IMG/VR virus record: IMGVR_UViG_3300037240_000302
Span: 1-23,463 of that record
Origin: a virus
Length of the DNA stretch: 23,463 bases
Strand: one strand, 5' to 3'
A model generated the notes under the pieces. That model was not told where the DNA came from, did not search any database, and saw only the letters and a list, made by a program, of their open reading frames with translations. Within the stretch, counting starts at the first letter, position 1, and each line of letters begins with the position of its first letter. Of the stretch, positions 8,114 through 15,091 are shown piece by piece. Both the position numbers and the translations under genes were made by a program.

Positions 8114-8645
8114 AGGGGTCGGTCTCCGGCGAAACGGTAAAGGGATCGAAGATATCCATGGGATGGAAGGCGGTGAGCGGATGGCTCGAGAGATCTACCT
8201 CGCGCACGCCGTCATGCTGAGCATGGATCCCACGCGGCCACTCGGTAACGATGGCTCCGTGATTGTAGAGCCGGCTTTGGACGACGCGGAAGAGCACCAG
8301 GTCGCCCGGCTGAGCCTCGACTCCGCCCCGGCAGACGGTCTCGGCCACCAGCTTGCCGTAGCGCATCAGGTTGCGCAGGTAGATCTGCGAGGAGGTGTGG
8401 CAGAACCAATCGGAGGAATAGGAATGGCTGACACCGCCATCGCGGTAAAAGCCGATCTCGACCAGCTGCGCCTCGGTAGCCGCCCCAATCTCGATGAGGT
8501 ATTCGGCCAAGGTGGTCGCGCAGTCTACTCCTGACCCCTTGATGCGGCCGCCAAGGACGTAGGGCGTCCTGAGCCAGCTGCGGGCGATGACGACGGCCTC
8601 TGCTCGAGTCTTCAACTTACACCCCACTCTGTGGGTTGGGAACAT
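8100..8645 (-). CDS. NlpC/P60-type tail-tip peptidase
   Basis: This protein probably cleaves peptidoglycan peptides at the tail tip or acts in tail assembly. The catalytic Cys is in KGSGVDCATTLAEYL and the His in YNHGAIVTEW, followed by HAQHDGVREVDL, the usual third polar region. The length (up to 181 aa) suits a stand-alone phage NlpC/P60 domain like GTA gp14. The start is uncertain: ATG at 8645 has no good ribosome site, while TTG at 8615 lies just after the DUF2163 stop, has GGGGTG upstream and would give 171 aa. Its position between DUF2163 and the hub is canonical, so it is a virion-associated enzyme rather than the lysis endolysin. Confidence 0.88.
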   Translation of the reverse strand: MFPTHRVGCKLKTRAEAVVIARSWLRTPYVLGGRIKGSGVDCATTLAEYLIEIGAATEAQLVEIGFYRDGGVSHSYSSDWFCHTSSQIYLRNLMRYGKLVAETVCRGGVEAQPGDLVLFRVVQSRLYNHGAIVTEWPRGIHAQHDGVREVDLSSHPLTAFHPMDIFDPFTVSPETDPYARI

Positions 8646-9543
8646 ATGGAAAGCCGTAGAAATCCCCGTCCTCTGCGCCCAGCGGAGGGGTCATCGAGAC
8701 ATAGAAGTTATCGGCGCCAGGCGCGGGCGGCCAGGGGAGCGAGGCGTAGATCTCAAACTGCGAGTACTCCTCGCCCAGGCCGCTGGTGTACATGCCATTC
8801 TGCCCGATCGCCGACCAGAACCCTGGCAGCAGGGCGCCGGTTCCGGAGAGGAAGACCATATAGCCGCCGGCGAACTGGTTGCCGGGGTAGATCTTGCCCG
8901 CGCTCGGCGCGGTGCAGTTGGCAATGATGTAATTCTCGGTCGACCCAGCCACACACTCAAAGACCGGAATCGACGGATCGCCGGGAGGCAAAGTGACCGC
9001 TGCGGTCGAGGCCAGGGTATTCGTGGTCTCAATCACCGTGGAGGGCACCTTTTGCGTGAGCACGTCGAGAAAGCTTTTGACGTTGAAGACGATCTGGTTG
9101 CGCTTGGGGCTCACGGTGTCAATGCGTCCACCAAACCAGTCCACACAGCCCAAGGTGTCGGCGTCGCCAGGCGTGGGCATCAGGGCTCTCCAGATGCGCA
9201 CCGGCCAGTTGTCATAGAAGTGCAACCGGGCGAGCTGGGCGACCGAGGCACTGGAGATGCTTGTGCCGGTAGCCTGCGTGTTTGGCGACCAGGTGATGCT
9301 CAAGCTCTGCGCGTCGGTCCCGATTTTGCACTGCACCATGTCTCGCTTGACTACGGCAGTATTGAAGCGGCCCCAGGGCGAGTAGATGACCGGGGCTTCA
9401 TGATTGGTCAGCCAGATGGAGCGCGGATCTTCGGGCGCGCCGATCAGGATCAGGTCGCGAAGGATCAGCGTCTTATTTGCCGCGAGGTAGGCGACTGCCG
9501 CAGCCGTATTGTCCTGGCCATTACCGGCGATCACGCGTCGCAT
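8617..9543 (-). CDS. DUF2163 / phage BR0599-family tail protein
   Basis: This 308-aa protein matches the DUF2163 tail protein family (GTA gp13-like) by order and by features such as the N-terminal AAVAYLAANKTLILRDLILI, a strand-rich middle (RIWRALMPTPGDADTLGCVD, GGRIDTVSPKRNQIVFNVKS) and the terminal GDFYGFPYVPNP, similar to the short C-terminal signature of the family. It should form part of the distal tail ring that joins tube to hub. Family members often carry conserved cysteines near the C-terminus; here Cys residues are sparse. The ATG at 9543 has GAGG upstream and overlaps the LuxR gene by 13 bp, so the two are probably translated together. Confidence 0.8.
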   Translation of the reverse strand: MRRVIAGNGQDNTAAAVAYLAANKTLILRDLILIGAPEDPRSIWLTNHEAPVIYSPWGRFNTAVVKRDMVQCKIGTDAQSLSITWSPNTQATGTSISSASVAQLARLHFYDNWPVRIWRALMPTPGDADTLGCVDWFGGRIDTVSPKRNQIVFNVKSFLDVLTQKVPSTVIETTNTLASTAAVTLPPGDPSIPVFECVAGSTENYIIANCTAPSAGKIYPGNQFAGGYMVFLSGTGALLPGFWSAIGQNGMYTSGLGEEYSQFEIYASLPWPPAPGADNFYVSMTPPLGAEDGDFYGFPYVPNPQSGV

Positions 9544-9845
9544 TTTGCCTCGTTCCTGCAGCCGGCAGCTAGAGCCTTGTGCTGCTGCATAAATACAACC
9601 GCTTCCACGCGCGTGCCCATGCCCGTCTTTTGATAGATAGCGTTCAGATGCTTGCTCACGGTTTCTTGTGAGATATTCAAAACCTGAGCTAGTTCCCGAT
9701 TGGAAGCTCCGAGCGATAGCGCATAGAGCACTTCTCTCTGCCGTGGTGTTAGAGATTTCAAAACTCGGATACCCGTCGTATCAGAAGCTCCCGGCACGAA
9801 GCCGTGGCCACATTGCGGACATTCGACTGTTGGAGTAATGCTCAT
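9531..9845 (-). CDS. LuxR/GerE-type HTH protein inside the tail operon
   Basis: This 104-aa protein has a complete LuxR-type helix-turn-helix at about residues 31-90: SLTPRQREVLYALSLGASNR, then ELAQVLNISQETVSKHLNAI, then YQKTGMGTRVEAV. The N-terminus carries ECPQCG, a CxxC knuckle, and the C-terminus has Cys-x5-Cys (CRNEAKC), so a metal site is possible but unproven. There is no receiver or autoinducer domain, so it is a bare DNA-binding protein. It sits between the DUF2460 and DUF2163 region genes, overlapping DUF2163 by 13 bp. No strong Shine-Dalgarno precedes the ATG; an AT-rich stretch and inverted repeats lie upstream. It may regulate phage late genes or host genes; neither is shown by the sequence. 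Confidence 0.85.
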   Translation of the reverse strand: MSITPTVECPQCGHGFVPGASDTTGIRVLKSLTPRQREVLYALSLGASNRELAQVLNISQETVSKHLNAIYQKTGMGTRVEAVVFMQQHKALAAGCRNEAKCDA

Positions 9846-9985
9846 TTTGCGGCACTCGAATCTAAAAAATTAAAGTTGGAAAAATCAGATGCGGCGAGTG
9901 TTCGACCGGGCAGGAGAGTTGCCTTGTCGTAGGTTCTCCCTACGCTCAATTCCCGCCGCACCCATCCCCGTTGCCGGGGAGCTTG
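9846..9985 (-). promoter_or_regulatory. Structured leader upstream of the LuxR gene
   Basis: This 140-bp gap is unusually ordered. TGCGGCG (9890-9896) pairs with CGCCGCA (9954-9960). Inside are two hairpins: GGCA/TGCC (9909-9923) and CGTAGG/CCTACG (9928-9944, 5-nt loop). Their loops contain GGAGA (9913-9917) and TCTCC (9935-9939), which are complementary and could kiss. On the minus strand a CCCCG-GCAA-CGGGG hairpin (9966-9979) follows the upstream gene's stop. Closer to the LuxR start, CACTCG (minus strand, 9895-9900) can pair with CGAGTG (9853-9858) across an AT-rich stretch (9861-9890) that could hold a promoter. The 17-bp CGTAGG..CCTACG element could equally be a protein operator. No known RNA family was recognised. 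Confidence 0.5.
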
Positions 9986-10441
9986 TTATGTCGTCTGTGC
10001 GAAGGTGATGCCTGTGGACAGCACCGGAGGAGCGGACGGCGTGATGGTGGCCGACAGGGACCAGCTCGGGGTGCCGACGCTGGACGCCGAGTAGGAGTAC
10101 GCCAGCGGAAGGGTGGCGCTTTCTACCCATCCCATGGGAAGCGGCCCAGTAACGATCAAGCCGGTTGGATCGACGGTCGGCGAAATCTCCGGATCGTTCG
10201 ATGTGACCTTATATACCGCGTCAGATGGATTTTGCGAACCGGCCGGGACAAGCGAGCCGGTAAAGATTTGAGTGTTTCCGCCTTTTGTGGGCAACATAGT
10301 TATCTCCTGGAACACGATCGAGGTTGGGAGTTGGGGTTTACGTTCCGAGAGAAGCTTTTCGAGCAGGTGCAGAGCTTTCCCGATACGGTGGTCGATGTTA
10401 TCCAAGCGCTGTTCAAGTCGGTATTCCGTGAGTGCATCCAT
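9986..10441 (-). CDS. Hypothetical virion-associated protein with N-terminal coil and beta domain
   Basis: The start at 10441 is chosen because TTTAGGAGGAGTCACG precedes the ATG; a frame from 10546 would overlap DUF2460 by 79 bp. The 151-aa product has a charged helical N-terminus (MDALTEYRLEQRLDNIDHRI and on to about residue 40), probably a coiled coil, then a beta-rich, Thr/Ser/Pro-rich domain (YKVTSNDPEISPTVDPTGLI, SVGTPSWSLSATITPSAP) resembling an immunoglobulin-like or Big-type sandwich. A second ATG at 10297 has CCAGGAGATAACT before it, which could start the beta domain alone (103 aa). It sits between DUF2460 and the LuxR gene. The function is unknown; a structural or decoration role is inferred. 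Confidence 0.7.
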   Translation of the reverse strand: MDALTEYRLEQRLDNIDHRIGKALHLLEKLLSERKPQLPTSIVFQEITMLPTKGGNTQIFTGSLVPAGSQNPSDAVYKVTSNDPEISPTVDPTGLIVTGPLPMGWVESATLPLAYSYSASSVGTPSWSLSATITPSAPPVLSTGITFAQTT

Positions 10442-10467
10442 CGTGACTCCTCCTAAAAACTTTTCTT

Positions 10468-11232
10468 CTAAAGCGGGTTGGGGCGTGACTGGCTGATTTT
10501 GACGTAACCTTTGCCGTTCTGCGATTCGCTGCCACCGATGGTCCACATCTTCTTTAGGCCCATCGAGAACTTTTCCATGTCTTGCGAATCGGATTCAAAG
10601 CGGCAGCGGAAGTAAAAGCTGAACTGCGCGGTGATCGGCGCGGTGGGCTGCACGGACCATTGCAAGTACATGCCCATATAAGAGCCGCCGGGGATGGCCA
10701 GACCGGGTCCCAGCAGCTGATAGGTAGGCCCCGAGTAGCCGCCTGGCGCAGATCCGGTAGCGTAGGCCTCTACGCCGTTGCAATAGACCTCGAGCGCCTG
10801 GCCGCCAGAGTAGGGGCTGGTATTGAGATCGACGACGTCCTCATAGAAGAGGCCGCCGAAGGTACGCTGCAGCGGCGAATAGTAATAGGTGCCGTCGGTG
10901 ATGAGACTCAATTGGGCCAGCGGAACATTGGGCTCGCCGGCGAGCATCGCCGGGCCGACGCTGTTGTCGTCCGGATCGAGGAAGAGGAAGGATTGCCCAG
11001 CGCCGCCCACGGCCAGGAAGAAGTCCAGCAGCGTGCGCAGCTCGCCGACGCCAAAACTGGGCGTGGGATAGTCGCGGAGAAAGTCGTAGATCAACTCCCA
11101 GTTCCATATCGGGTTCACCGTCTGCGGCAGACGCACGTCGTACTTGTTGGGTGCAGTCTCAATGAGGGTGTCGAAGTCCACCGACTTGAGCACAGGGAGG
11201 GTGAGACCCGGAAGTGTGGGGTAGACGAGCAT
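10468..11232 (-). CDS. DUF2460-family distal tail protein
   Basis: This 254-aa protein matches DUF2460 (GTA gp12-like, distal tail). Typical traits are the N-terminal part (YPTLPGLTLPVLKSVDFDTL), the Trp/Tyr-rich WNWELIYDFLRD, a loop FFLAVGGAGQSFLFLDPDDN matching the family's FFxxxxGxxxxFxFxDPxD signature, and a C-terminal strand region ending in an FRCRFESD...FSMGL segment typical of Dit-like proteins. It should form the ring at the tube end that carries the tip. GGAG lies a few bases before the ATG at 11232. It follows the tape measure gene by 46 bp, the normal order. Confidence 0.87.
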   Translation of the reverse strand: MLVYPTLPGLTLPVLKSVDFDTLIETAPNKYDVRLPQTVNPIWNWELIYDFLRDYPTPSFGVGELRTLLDFFLAVGGAGQSFLFLDPDDNSVGPAMLAGEPNVPLAQLSLITDGTYYYSPLQRTFGGLFYEDVVDLNTSPYSGGQALEVYCNGVEAYATGSAPGGYSGPTYQLLGPGLAIPGGSYMGMYLQWSVQPTAPITAQFSFYFRCRFESDSQDMEKFSMGLKKMWTIGGSESQNGKGYVKISQSRPNPL

Positions 11233-11278
11233 TTTCGCTCCGCGAAAAATGGGATAAGGAAATAACCGGAAGCTGCTT

Positions 11279-13894
11279 TTACGCCGTCAGCGCTCCGCTG
11301 CGGTAGCCGCCGCGAACGATGTCGAGGATCTCATCAGCGTGGCCGCGCAGGGCAGCTTTCATGCCGGCGCGATCATAACCGTTCATGTTTTGCGTGATGT
11401 GATTGTGAGTGGTCGAGGAGTTGGAGCTCGAATTGCTCTGGTTGACCATCTTGTCAAAATTGGCCGTCTGGCGCGGATCGAGCACGCGCTCGGCCGCCCC
11501 AGAGAGATTAACTGCAAGTCCCTTATGAGGAATCAAGCCACCCAAATCAGCGACTGCCCCTCCCGCATAAGCCATGGTTTCAGCGAATGCAAGAGCAGCC
11601 ATCCCCGGCGCCATCGGCGGATTGATGGCGGAGTAGTAAGCCATCGCCCCTGCCGCTGCCACAGAAGCGTCTCCAGTTACAGTGGCCACATTACTGGCAG
11701 CATCAACTACATGTTTTGTGGTTAAGCCGGTAGCTTGCATGATCCTAAGCATGGCCCACTTTTCGGCCTCTTTAAGCAGCCACTTCAACACCATGTCGGC
11801 CACGTCGAGAATGATCTTGTTGAACATCATAGAGAAAGCCTGCGAGATTGACTTTGATCCAGTGATGATCTGATTGAAGGCAGTAGTAAAAGCTGTGTTG
11901 AATTGATTCGCCGCCTTGTCCCAATTCTCCTTAAACTTGAGCGCCGCCTGCTGATGAATCTGAGTAATTTTCTTGGCGAATTCGCGAGCCGCCTCCTCTT
12001 CTTTTTTTAAGTCTTCCTCATAGCGTTTTACATCGTTACGGTCAAGCGCCTCAATCACAGCGAACTGCTGCCGGCGGATAGTCTCCTCTTTCTTGGCAGC
12101 GGCCTCAGTGGAGGCCAGCATTTGCTTCTCGCTCATCTCACCCATGCGAACTTTGAAGCGGCACTGCTCCTCAAATTCCTCGAGATCTTTGCGGCCGATG
12201 CGAATCTTTTCTTCGGCGCCGTTACGATAGGCCTCGATGATGTGTTTAGTGGCATCCTCGTCTAGCTTTACGGCCTCCTTCATAAAGGCGCCGATAGCGG
12301 CCTGCTGCTGTTTAGCAACAGCCAAATCCCAGACCGTCTTCGCCAGTTCTAGTTTTTCGACCGTGGCAGTGATGCTTTCCAGGTTACTTAGGCCTGGTTT
12401 CTCCGGCTTGCCATCCTTGGCGCCCTTACCGCCGGCGCCGATCGCGCCGGGCCCGGGCTCGCCCTCGCCGGTGTTTTCTGCCGCAGGCAGTGGCCGCTCC
12501 TTGCTCCAGCGAAAACTGGAGACGGCATCCTTCCAATGTTGCTCGATATCCTTAAAACCGGCGATCCATGTGTCGGTAAAAGCGGAGGACATTTTCTCCA
12601 CGTCGCTCTTGAGGGCGGCCCAGTTTCCAGTGAAGATATCCTTCATCAACACGCCAAGGCGGAACAGTGGAGCAAAGGTAGAAACGATAGCAGTGCCGAC
12701 CGCTTCGAAGGCGGTGATGATGATCGAGGCAGCCACTTCGATACCGCCGATCAAATCGGCAACTACATCTTCAACGTGCTCAAGGGCTGGAATCATCACG
12801 CGCTGGAACATGGCCGAGAGCCGCGCAGTCTCTTGCGCCCAGCGCCGCGAGGCCTCAAGAGATTCATTGGTGACACCGGTGAGCTTGCTGGCAGTATCCA
12901 CATTGTCTTTCATGGCCGCGCCCTGCTTCTCCAGGATAGGGATCAGGACGGATCCGCCACGCCCGAAGAGGGTGATGGCAGAGTTTACGCGGATAGCCTG
13001 AGTGTGAGTCTCAGCCATGCCGCGAGCCACGCGGTAAAGCATTGCCTCGGGATCGTGGAGCAACCCAGGCAGTTCACTGGCTGATATGCCCAGATCAGTA
13101 AAAGCCTTAATGGAAGGTTTCGCTCCCGCTGCGGCCATCGCCATGGCGCGCAGCATGCGCGTGAGACCGGTGCCCATAGCATCGAAATCCTCGCCGCTCT
13201 CTTTGGCAACCTGGCGCAGGCCTGCTAGTGCGGTCACGCTGATGCCGGTCTTCTCACTGAGGATGCCCAATTGCAAGATCATCTTGCTGGTGTCATCGAG
13301 GAAGTGCGCGGCGAAACCCACCAGAATACCCGCGCCCATCAGCGTGCCAAGGCCTGCAAATCCTGCACCGATACCTTCAGCACTCAGCTTGCTTGTCTCG
13401 GCGGTCTGAACAAGTTTCTCCTGAACGCCAGTGAGCGCCGCGCGGATCTCCATGCCGGCGACGCCCCATGCGGCAGCCACAGGCTCGGCACTCGCGGCCA
13501 TCTCGCCGGCGGCTGCCTTAGTGGCGGCAGCTGCTTCAGCTTGGGCAGCGGCCAGGCGCTGCTGAGCCGCGGCCAGGTAGCTCATGCTCTCGGCGGCGGG
13601 TATCGAGGCGTCTTTTGAGAGTACCCAGGCCCGGCGCAGATCGGCTTGAGAAGCAGCGACTGCCTTCGCAGTTTCTGCAACCTTGAGCGATTCAGCGCTG
13701 ATATTCGCGGCGCCGGCCTTCACCGCCTCACTCATATTCAGCCACGCGGCCTTCGTTCGGGAGGAGGTTTCCTCTACCACAGAAGACATGCTCTGGTTGG
13801 CGTTGTTGACTAGCTCCGCTGTGTCCGTGATTCCGGCATCAGCGTTGGTCTTATCAAAGACTGCGCCAATTCGTACTACAGCATCTTCAGCCAC
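11279..13894 (-). CDS. Tail tape measure protein
   Basis: This 871-aa protein sets tail length and may be injected into the host. The start is a GTG at 13894 with GAAGGGAAC upstream. It has a long helical Ala-rich N-terminal part (30-170), a membrane-like segment at about 176-198 (GLGTLMGAGILVGFAAHF), a second hydrophobic region (VGTAIVSTFAPLFRLG), a charged coiled coil (EEQCRFKVRMGEMSEKQMLA and the following Lys/Glu-rich stretch), an Ala/Met/Gly-rich region and a C-terminal tail with HNHITQNMNGYD. The size and position, between the tail chaperones and DUF2460, are characteristic. No peptidase or lysozyme insert is visible. An intrinsic terminator lies just upstream, so this gene may need read-through or its own promoter. 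Confidence 0.92.
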   Translation of the reverse strand: MAEDAVVRIGAVFDKTNADAGITDTAELVNNANQSMSSVVEETSSRTKAAWLNMSEAVKAGAANISAESLKVAETAKAVAASQADLRRAWVLSKDASIPAAESMSYLAAAQQRLAAAQAEAAAATKAAAGEMAASAEPVAAAWGVAGMEIRAALTGVQEKLVQTAETSKLSAEGIGAGFAGLGTLMGAGILVGFAAHFLDDTSKMILQLGILSEKTGISVTALAGLRQVAKESGEDFDAMGTGLTRMLRAMAMAAAGAKPSIKAFTDLGISASELPGLLHDPEAMLYRVARGMAETHTQAIRVNSAITLFGRGGSVLIPILEKQGAAMKDNVDTASKLTGVTNESLEASRRWAQETARLSAMFQRVMIPALEHVEDVVADLIGGIEVAASIIITAFEAVGTAIVSTFAPLFRLGVLMKDIFTGNWAALKSDVEKMSSAFTDTWIAGFKDIEQHWKDAVSSFRWSKERPLPAAENTGEGEPGPGAIGAGGKGAKDGKPEKPGLSNLESITATVEKLELAKTVWDLAVAKQQQAAIGAFMKEAVKLDEDATKHIIEAYRNGAEEKIRIGRKDLEEFEEQCRFKVRMGEMSEKQMLASTEAAAKKEETIRRQQFAVIEALDRNDVKRYEEDLKKEEEAAREFAKKITQIHQQAALKFKENWDKAANQFNTAFTTAFNQIITGSKSISQAFSMMFNKIILDVADMVLKWLLKEAEKWAMLRIMQATGLTTKHVVDAASNVATVTGDASVAAAGAMAYYSAINPPMAPGMAALAFAETMAYAGGAVADLGGLIPHKGLAVNLSGAAERVLDPRQTANFDKMVNQSNSSSNSSTTHNHITQNMNGYDRAGMKAALRGHADEILDIVRGGYRSGALTA

Positions 13895-13910
13895 GATGTT
13901 CCCTTCAATA

Positions 13911-13935
13911 GAAAAGCCCCGCCTGGGCGGGGCTC
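13911..13935 (-). terminator. Rho-independent terminator upstream of the tape measure gene
   Basis: The minus strand forms AGCCCCGC-CCAG-GCGGGGCT followed by TTTTC, an 8-bp perfect GC stem with a short loop and U-run. It lies after the 138-aa gene and 17 bp before the tape measure start. It should stop or attenuate transcription coming from the head and tube genes. The tape measure ribosome site is immediately 3' of the stem. Confidence 0.8.
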
Positions 13936-13959
13936 ACACTTCGCCGCACTGAAATAAAC

Positions 13960-14376
13960 TTATTTGTCCGGAACGCTGCAGCCAATCTTAGCTATAGCAT
14001 CCTCTGGAGTTAGGAATCCAATCTCTCCCCACTCGGTATATCTTTGAGGATCGTAGACGTTATACGCAATCCGCCGAAAAGCTTCTTTCTTATTTGGACG
14101 CATGAAAATAACCAAGACTCGCTGCTGTTCATACACCCAAGCAAGTTGGCCGTCAGGTGTGTTTCTGAAATGGTCCGGGTGCCCACACATCTTCAAAAAA
14201 AGAAATGGATCACCCTCGTACCCTCCATGCAGTTGAGCTAAAACATTTTGTGTCGATTTAGCAGTCTTAACTGCCTCAGCAGCCGTAGCGTCGGAACCGC
14301 TGGCGATCTCGTTACCGACAAAAACAACTATGGCGACCCCTAAAAACGAAGCTAATATTATCGCAATCGCTTTCAT
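13960..14376 (-). CDS. Membrane-anchored or secreted small protein, probable moron, 138 aa
   Basis: The protein begins MKAIAIILASFLGVAIVVFV, a signal anchor or uncleaved signal peptide (residues 2-20), followed by an Ala/Thr/Lys-rich linker and a small domain with KMCGHPDHFRNTPDGQLAWV, a strand motif RVLVIFMRPNK and a second Cys near the C-terminus (IGCSVPDK). The two Cys could form a disulfide outside the cytoplasm. It resembles small domains predicted to act in the envelope, but no family is recognised. GGGGGG lies directly before the ATG. It is squeezed between the G/GT chaperone and the tape measure gene, where there is normally nothing, and a terminator follows it, which is typical of a moron. 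A superinfection-exclusion role is only a guess. Confidence 0.78.
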   Translation of the reverse strand: MKAIAIILASFLGVAIVVFVGNEIASGSDATAAEAVKTAKSTQNVLAQLHGGYEGDPFLFLKMCGHPDHFRNTPDGQLAWVYEQQRVLVIFMRPNKKEAFRRIAYNVYDPQRYTEWGEIGFLTPEDAIAKIGCSVPDK

Positions 14377-14396
14377 AATCCCCCCACGTCAGTATT

Positions 14397-14795
14397 CTAG
14401 CCCTCTGCCGTGGTGGCTTCTCTACAACTTTCGTCTGCTTTCAGCGGTTTCTTGTTGATCACGCTCTGTGCGTATTCATAGAGAGCGGCGGTTCTCGCGC
14501 TCATGGGTTTGACACTCATGCCGGCTACCCCTGCAAGCAAGGGGATCTGCGAGACCGATTCCTCCGCGTCCTGTTTCCGGCTCGTCGACTCACCAGTTCG
14601 ATCGCTTGCTTTCCCCAGATAACGCAGTCCCAGCAGGTCATGAGTGGGCGGCGAGGTTCTCCAGTAGGTGAGCAGCCCAATGATACGGCCTATACACATC
14701 TCGTCGATCTGCTCAAAGCTCCAGCCGGTGGCGGTGGCTATGCGGCTGTCGATCGCCGCCCAGTCGATCTGCCCGTCGCCGGCCGCTATTCCCCC
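14397..14795 (-). CDS. T part of a G-T tail assembly chaperone, reached by -1 frameshift
   Basis: This reading frame has no convincing start: the first ATG, at 14699, lacks a ribosome site, while the frame is open from 14795, just at the end of the G gene. Translation from there gives GIAAGDGQIDWAAIDSRIAT and TATGWSFEQIDEM, then LLTYWRTSPPTHDLLGL, a pattern I associate with the second tail-assembly chaperone of lambda-like and GTA-like tails. A -1 slip on the G-run of the upstream gene (14791-14795) would join 100 residues of G to 131 residues here, a 231-aa product. Chaperones G and GT usually coat and fold the tape measure protein. Only a moron lies between it and the tape measure gene. Confidence 0.75.
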   Translation of the reverse strand, partial: GGIAAGDGQIDWAAIDSRIATATGWSFEQIDEMCIGRIIGLLTYWRTSPPTHDLLGLRYLGKASDRTGESTSRKQDAEESVSQIPLLAGVAGMSVKPMSARTAALYEYAQSVINKKPLKADESCREATTAEG

Positions 14796-15091
14796 TCAGG
14801 GACCGCCAGGAGGCCACTCTGGCCTGAAAGCGCCTTGATGGCGAGCTCGCTGGTATTCAGGTCAAGCCACTCGGCCAGCTGCTCGGCTGTGACCTCGGGG
14901 TAGTTGCGCTGGATGGCCAGCAGGATAATGTCGTCGAACCAGCTGATCGCCTCCTCAGTCGTGGTACCTGAGGGGATGCCCTCGCCGAGCCGCTTGGCGT
15001 TCTCCTGATACTGGCGCTTCGAGAGTGAGGGGATGTAGTAATTTTGTCCGTTCATGTAGACCGGCACGCCGAGGTACTTCAGCTTCTGCAT
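14786..15091 (-). CDS. Tail assembly chaperone G-like protein
   Basis: The ATG at 15091 has CGGAG upstream; a frame opening at 15190 adds a low-complexity leader through the intergenic hairpins and was rejected. The 101-aa product starts MQKLKYLGVPVYMNGQNYYI and contains a helical core (YQENAKRLGEGIPSGTTTEE, SWFDDIILLAIQRNYPEVTA, EQLAEWLDLNTSELAIKAL) like phage chaperones that bind the tape measure protein. It ends VPEGE just after a G5 run that can shift ribosomes into the -1 frame. It follows the tube gene after a 248-bp structured gap, which may lower its expression relative to the tube protein. Confidence 0.8.
   Translation of the reverse strand: MQKLKYLGVPVYMNGQNYYIPSLSKRQYQENAKRLGEGIPSGTTTEEAISWFDDIILLAIQRNYPEVTAEQLAEWLDLNTSELAIKALSGQSGLLAVPEGE
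14789..14797 (-). promoter_or_regulatory. Probable programmed -1 frameshift site
   Basis: The minus strand reads GAG GGG GAA TAG in the G frame. The Gly-tRNA on GGG can move back one base on the G5 run (14791-14795) and stay fully paired, giving GGA ATA GCG in the T frame. This is not the classic X XXY YYZ heptamer because the Glu codon does not re-pair well. The stop codon two codons after the run may pause the ribosome and help. Confidence 0.6.

Noticed and set aside
8100-8645. NlpC/P60 protein as the lysis endolysin
   Set aside because: Its place between DUF2163 and the hub and the lack of a holin nearby indicate a tail-tip enzyme.
8587-9633. 348-aa plus-strand ORF
   Set aside because: It lies opposite the DUF2163 gene, and its composition is typical of an antisense frame in GC-rich DNA.
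9890-9960. tRNA-like fold, with an acceptor-like stem ending in GCCGCACCC
   Set aside because: There is no T-loop consensus, the stem has a mismatch at position 7 and no anticodon arm fits.
8100-11232. Reading the locus as a domesticated gene transfer agent
   Set aside because: The distal tail order is GTA-like, but the adjacent integrase, RHH gene, fibre with repeats and morons indicate a temperate prophage.
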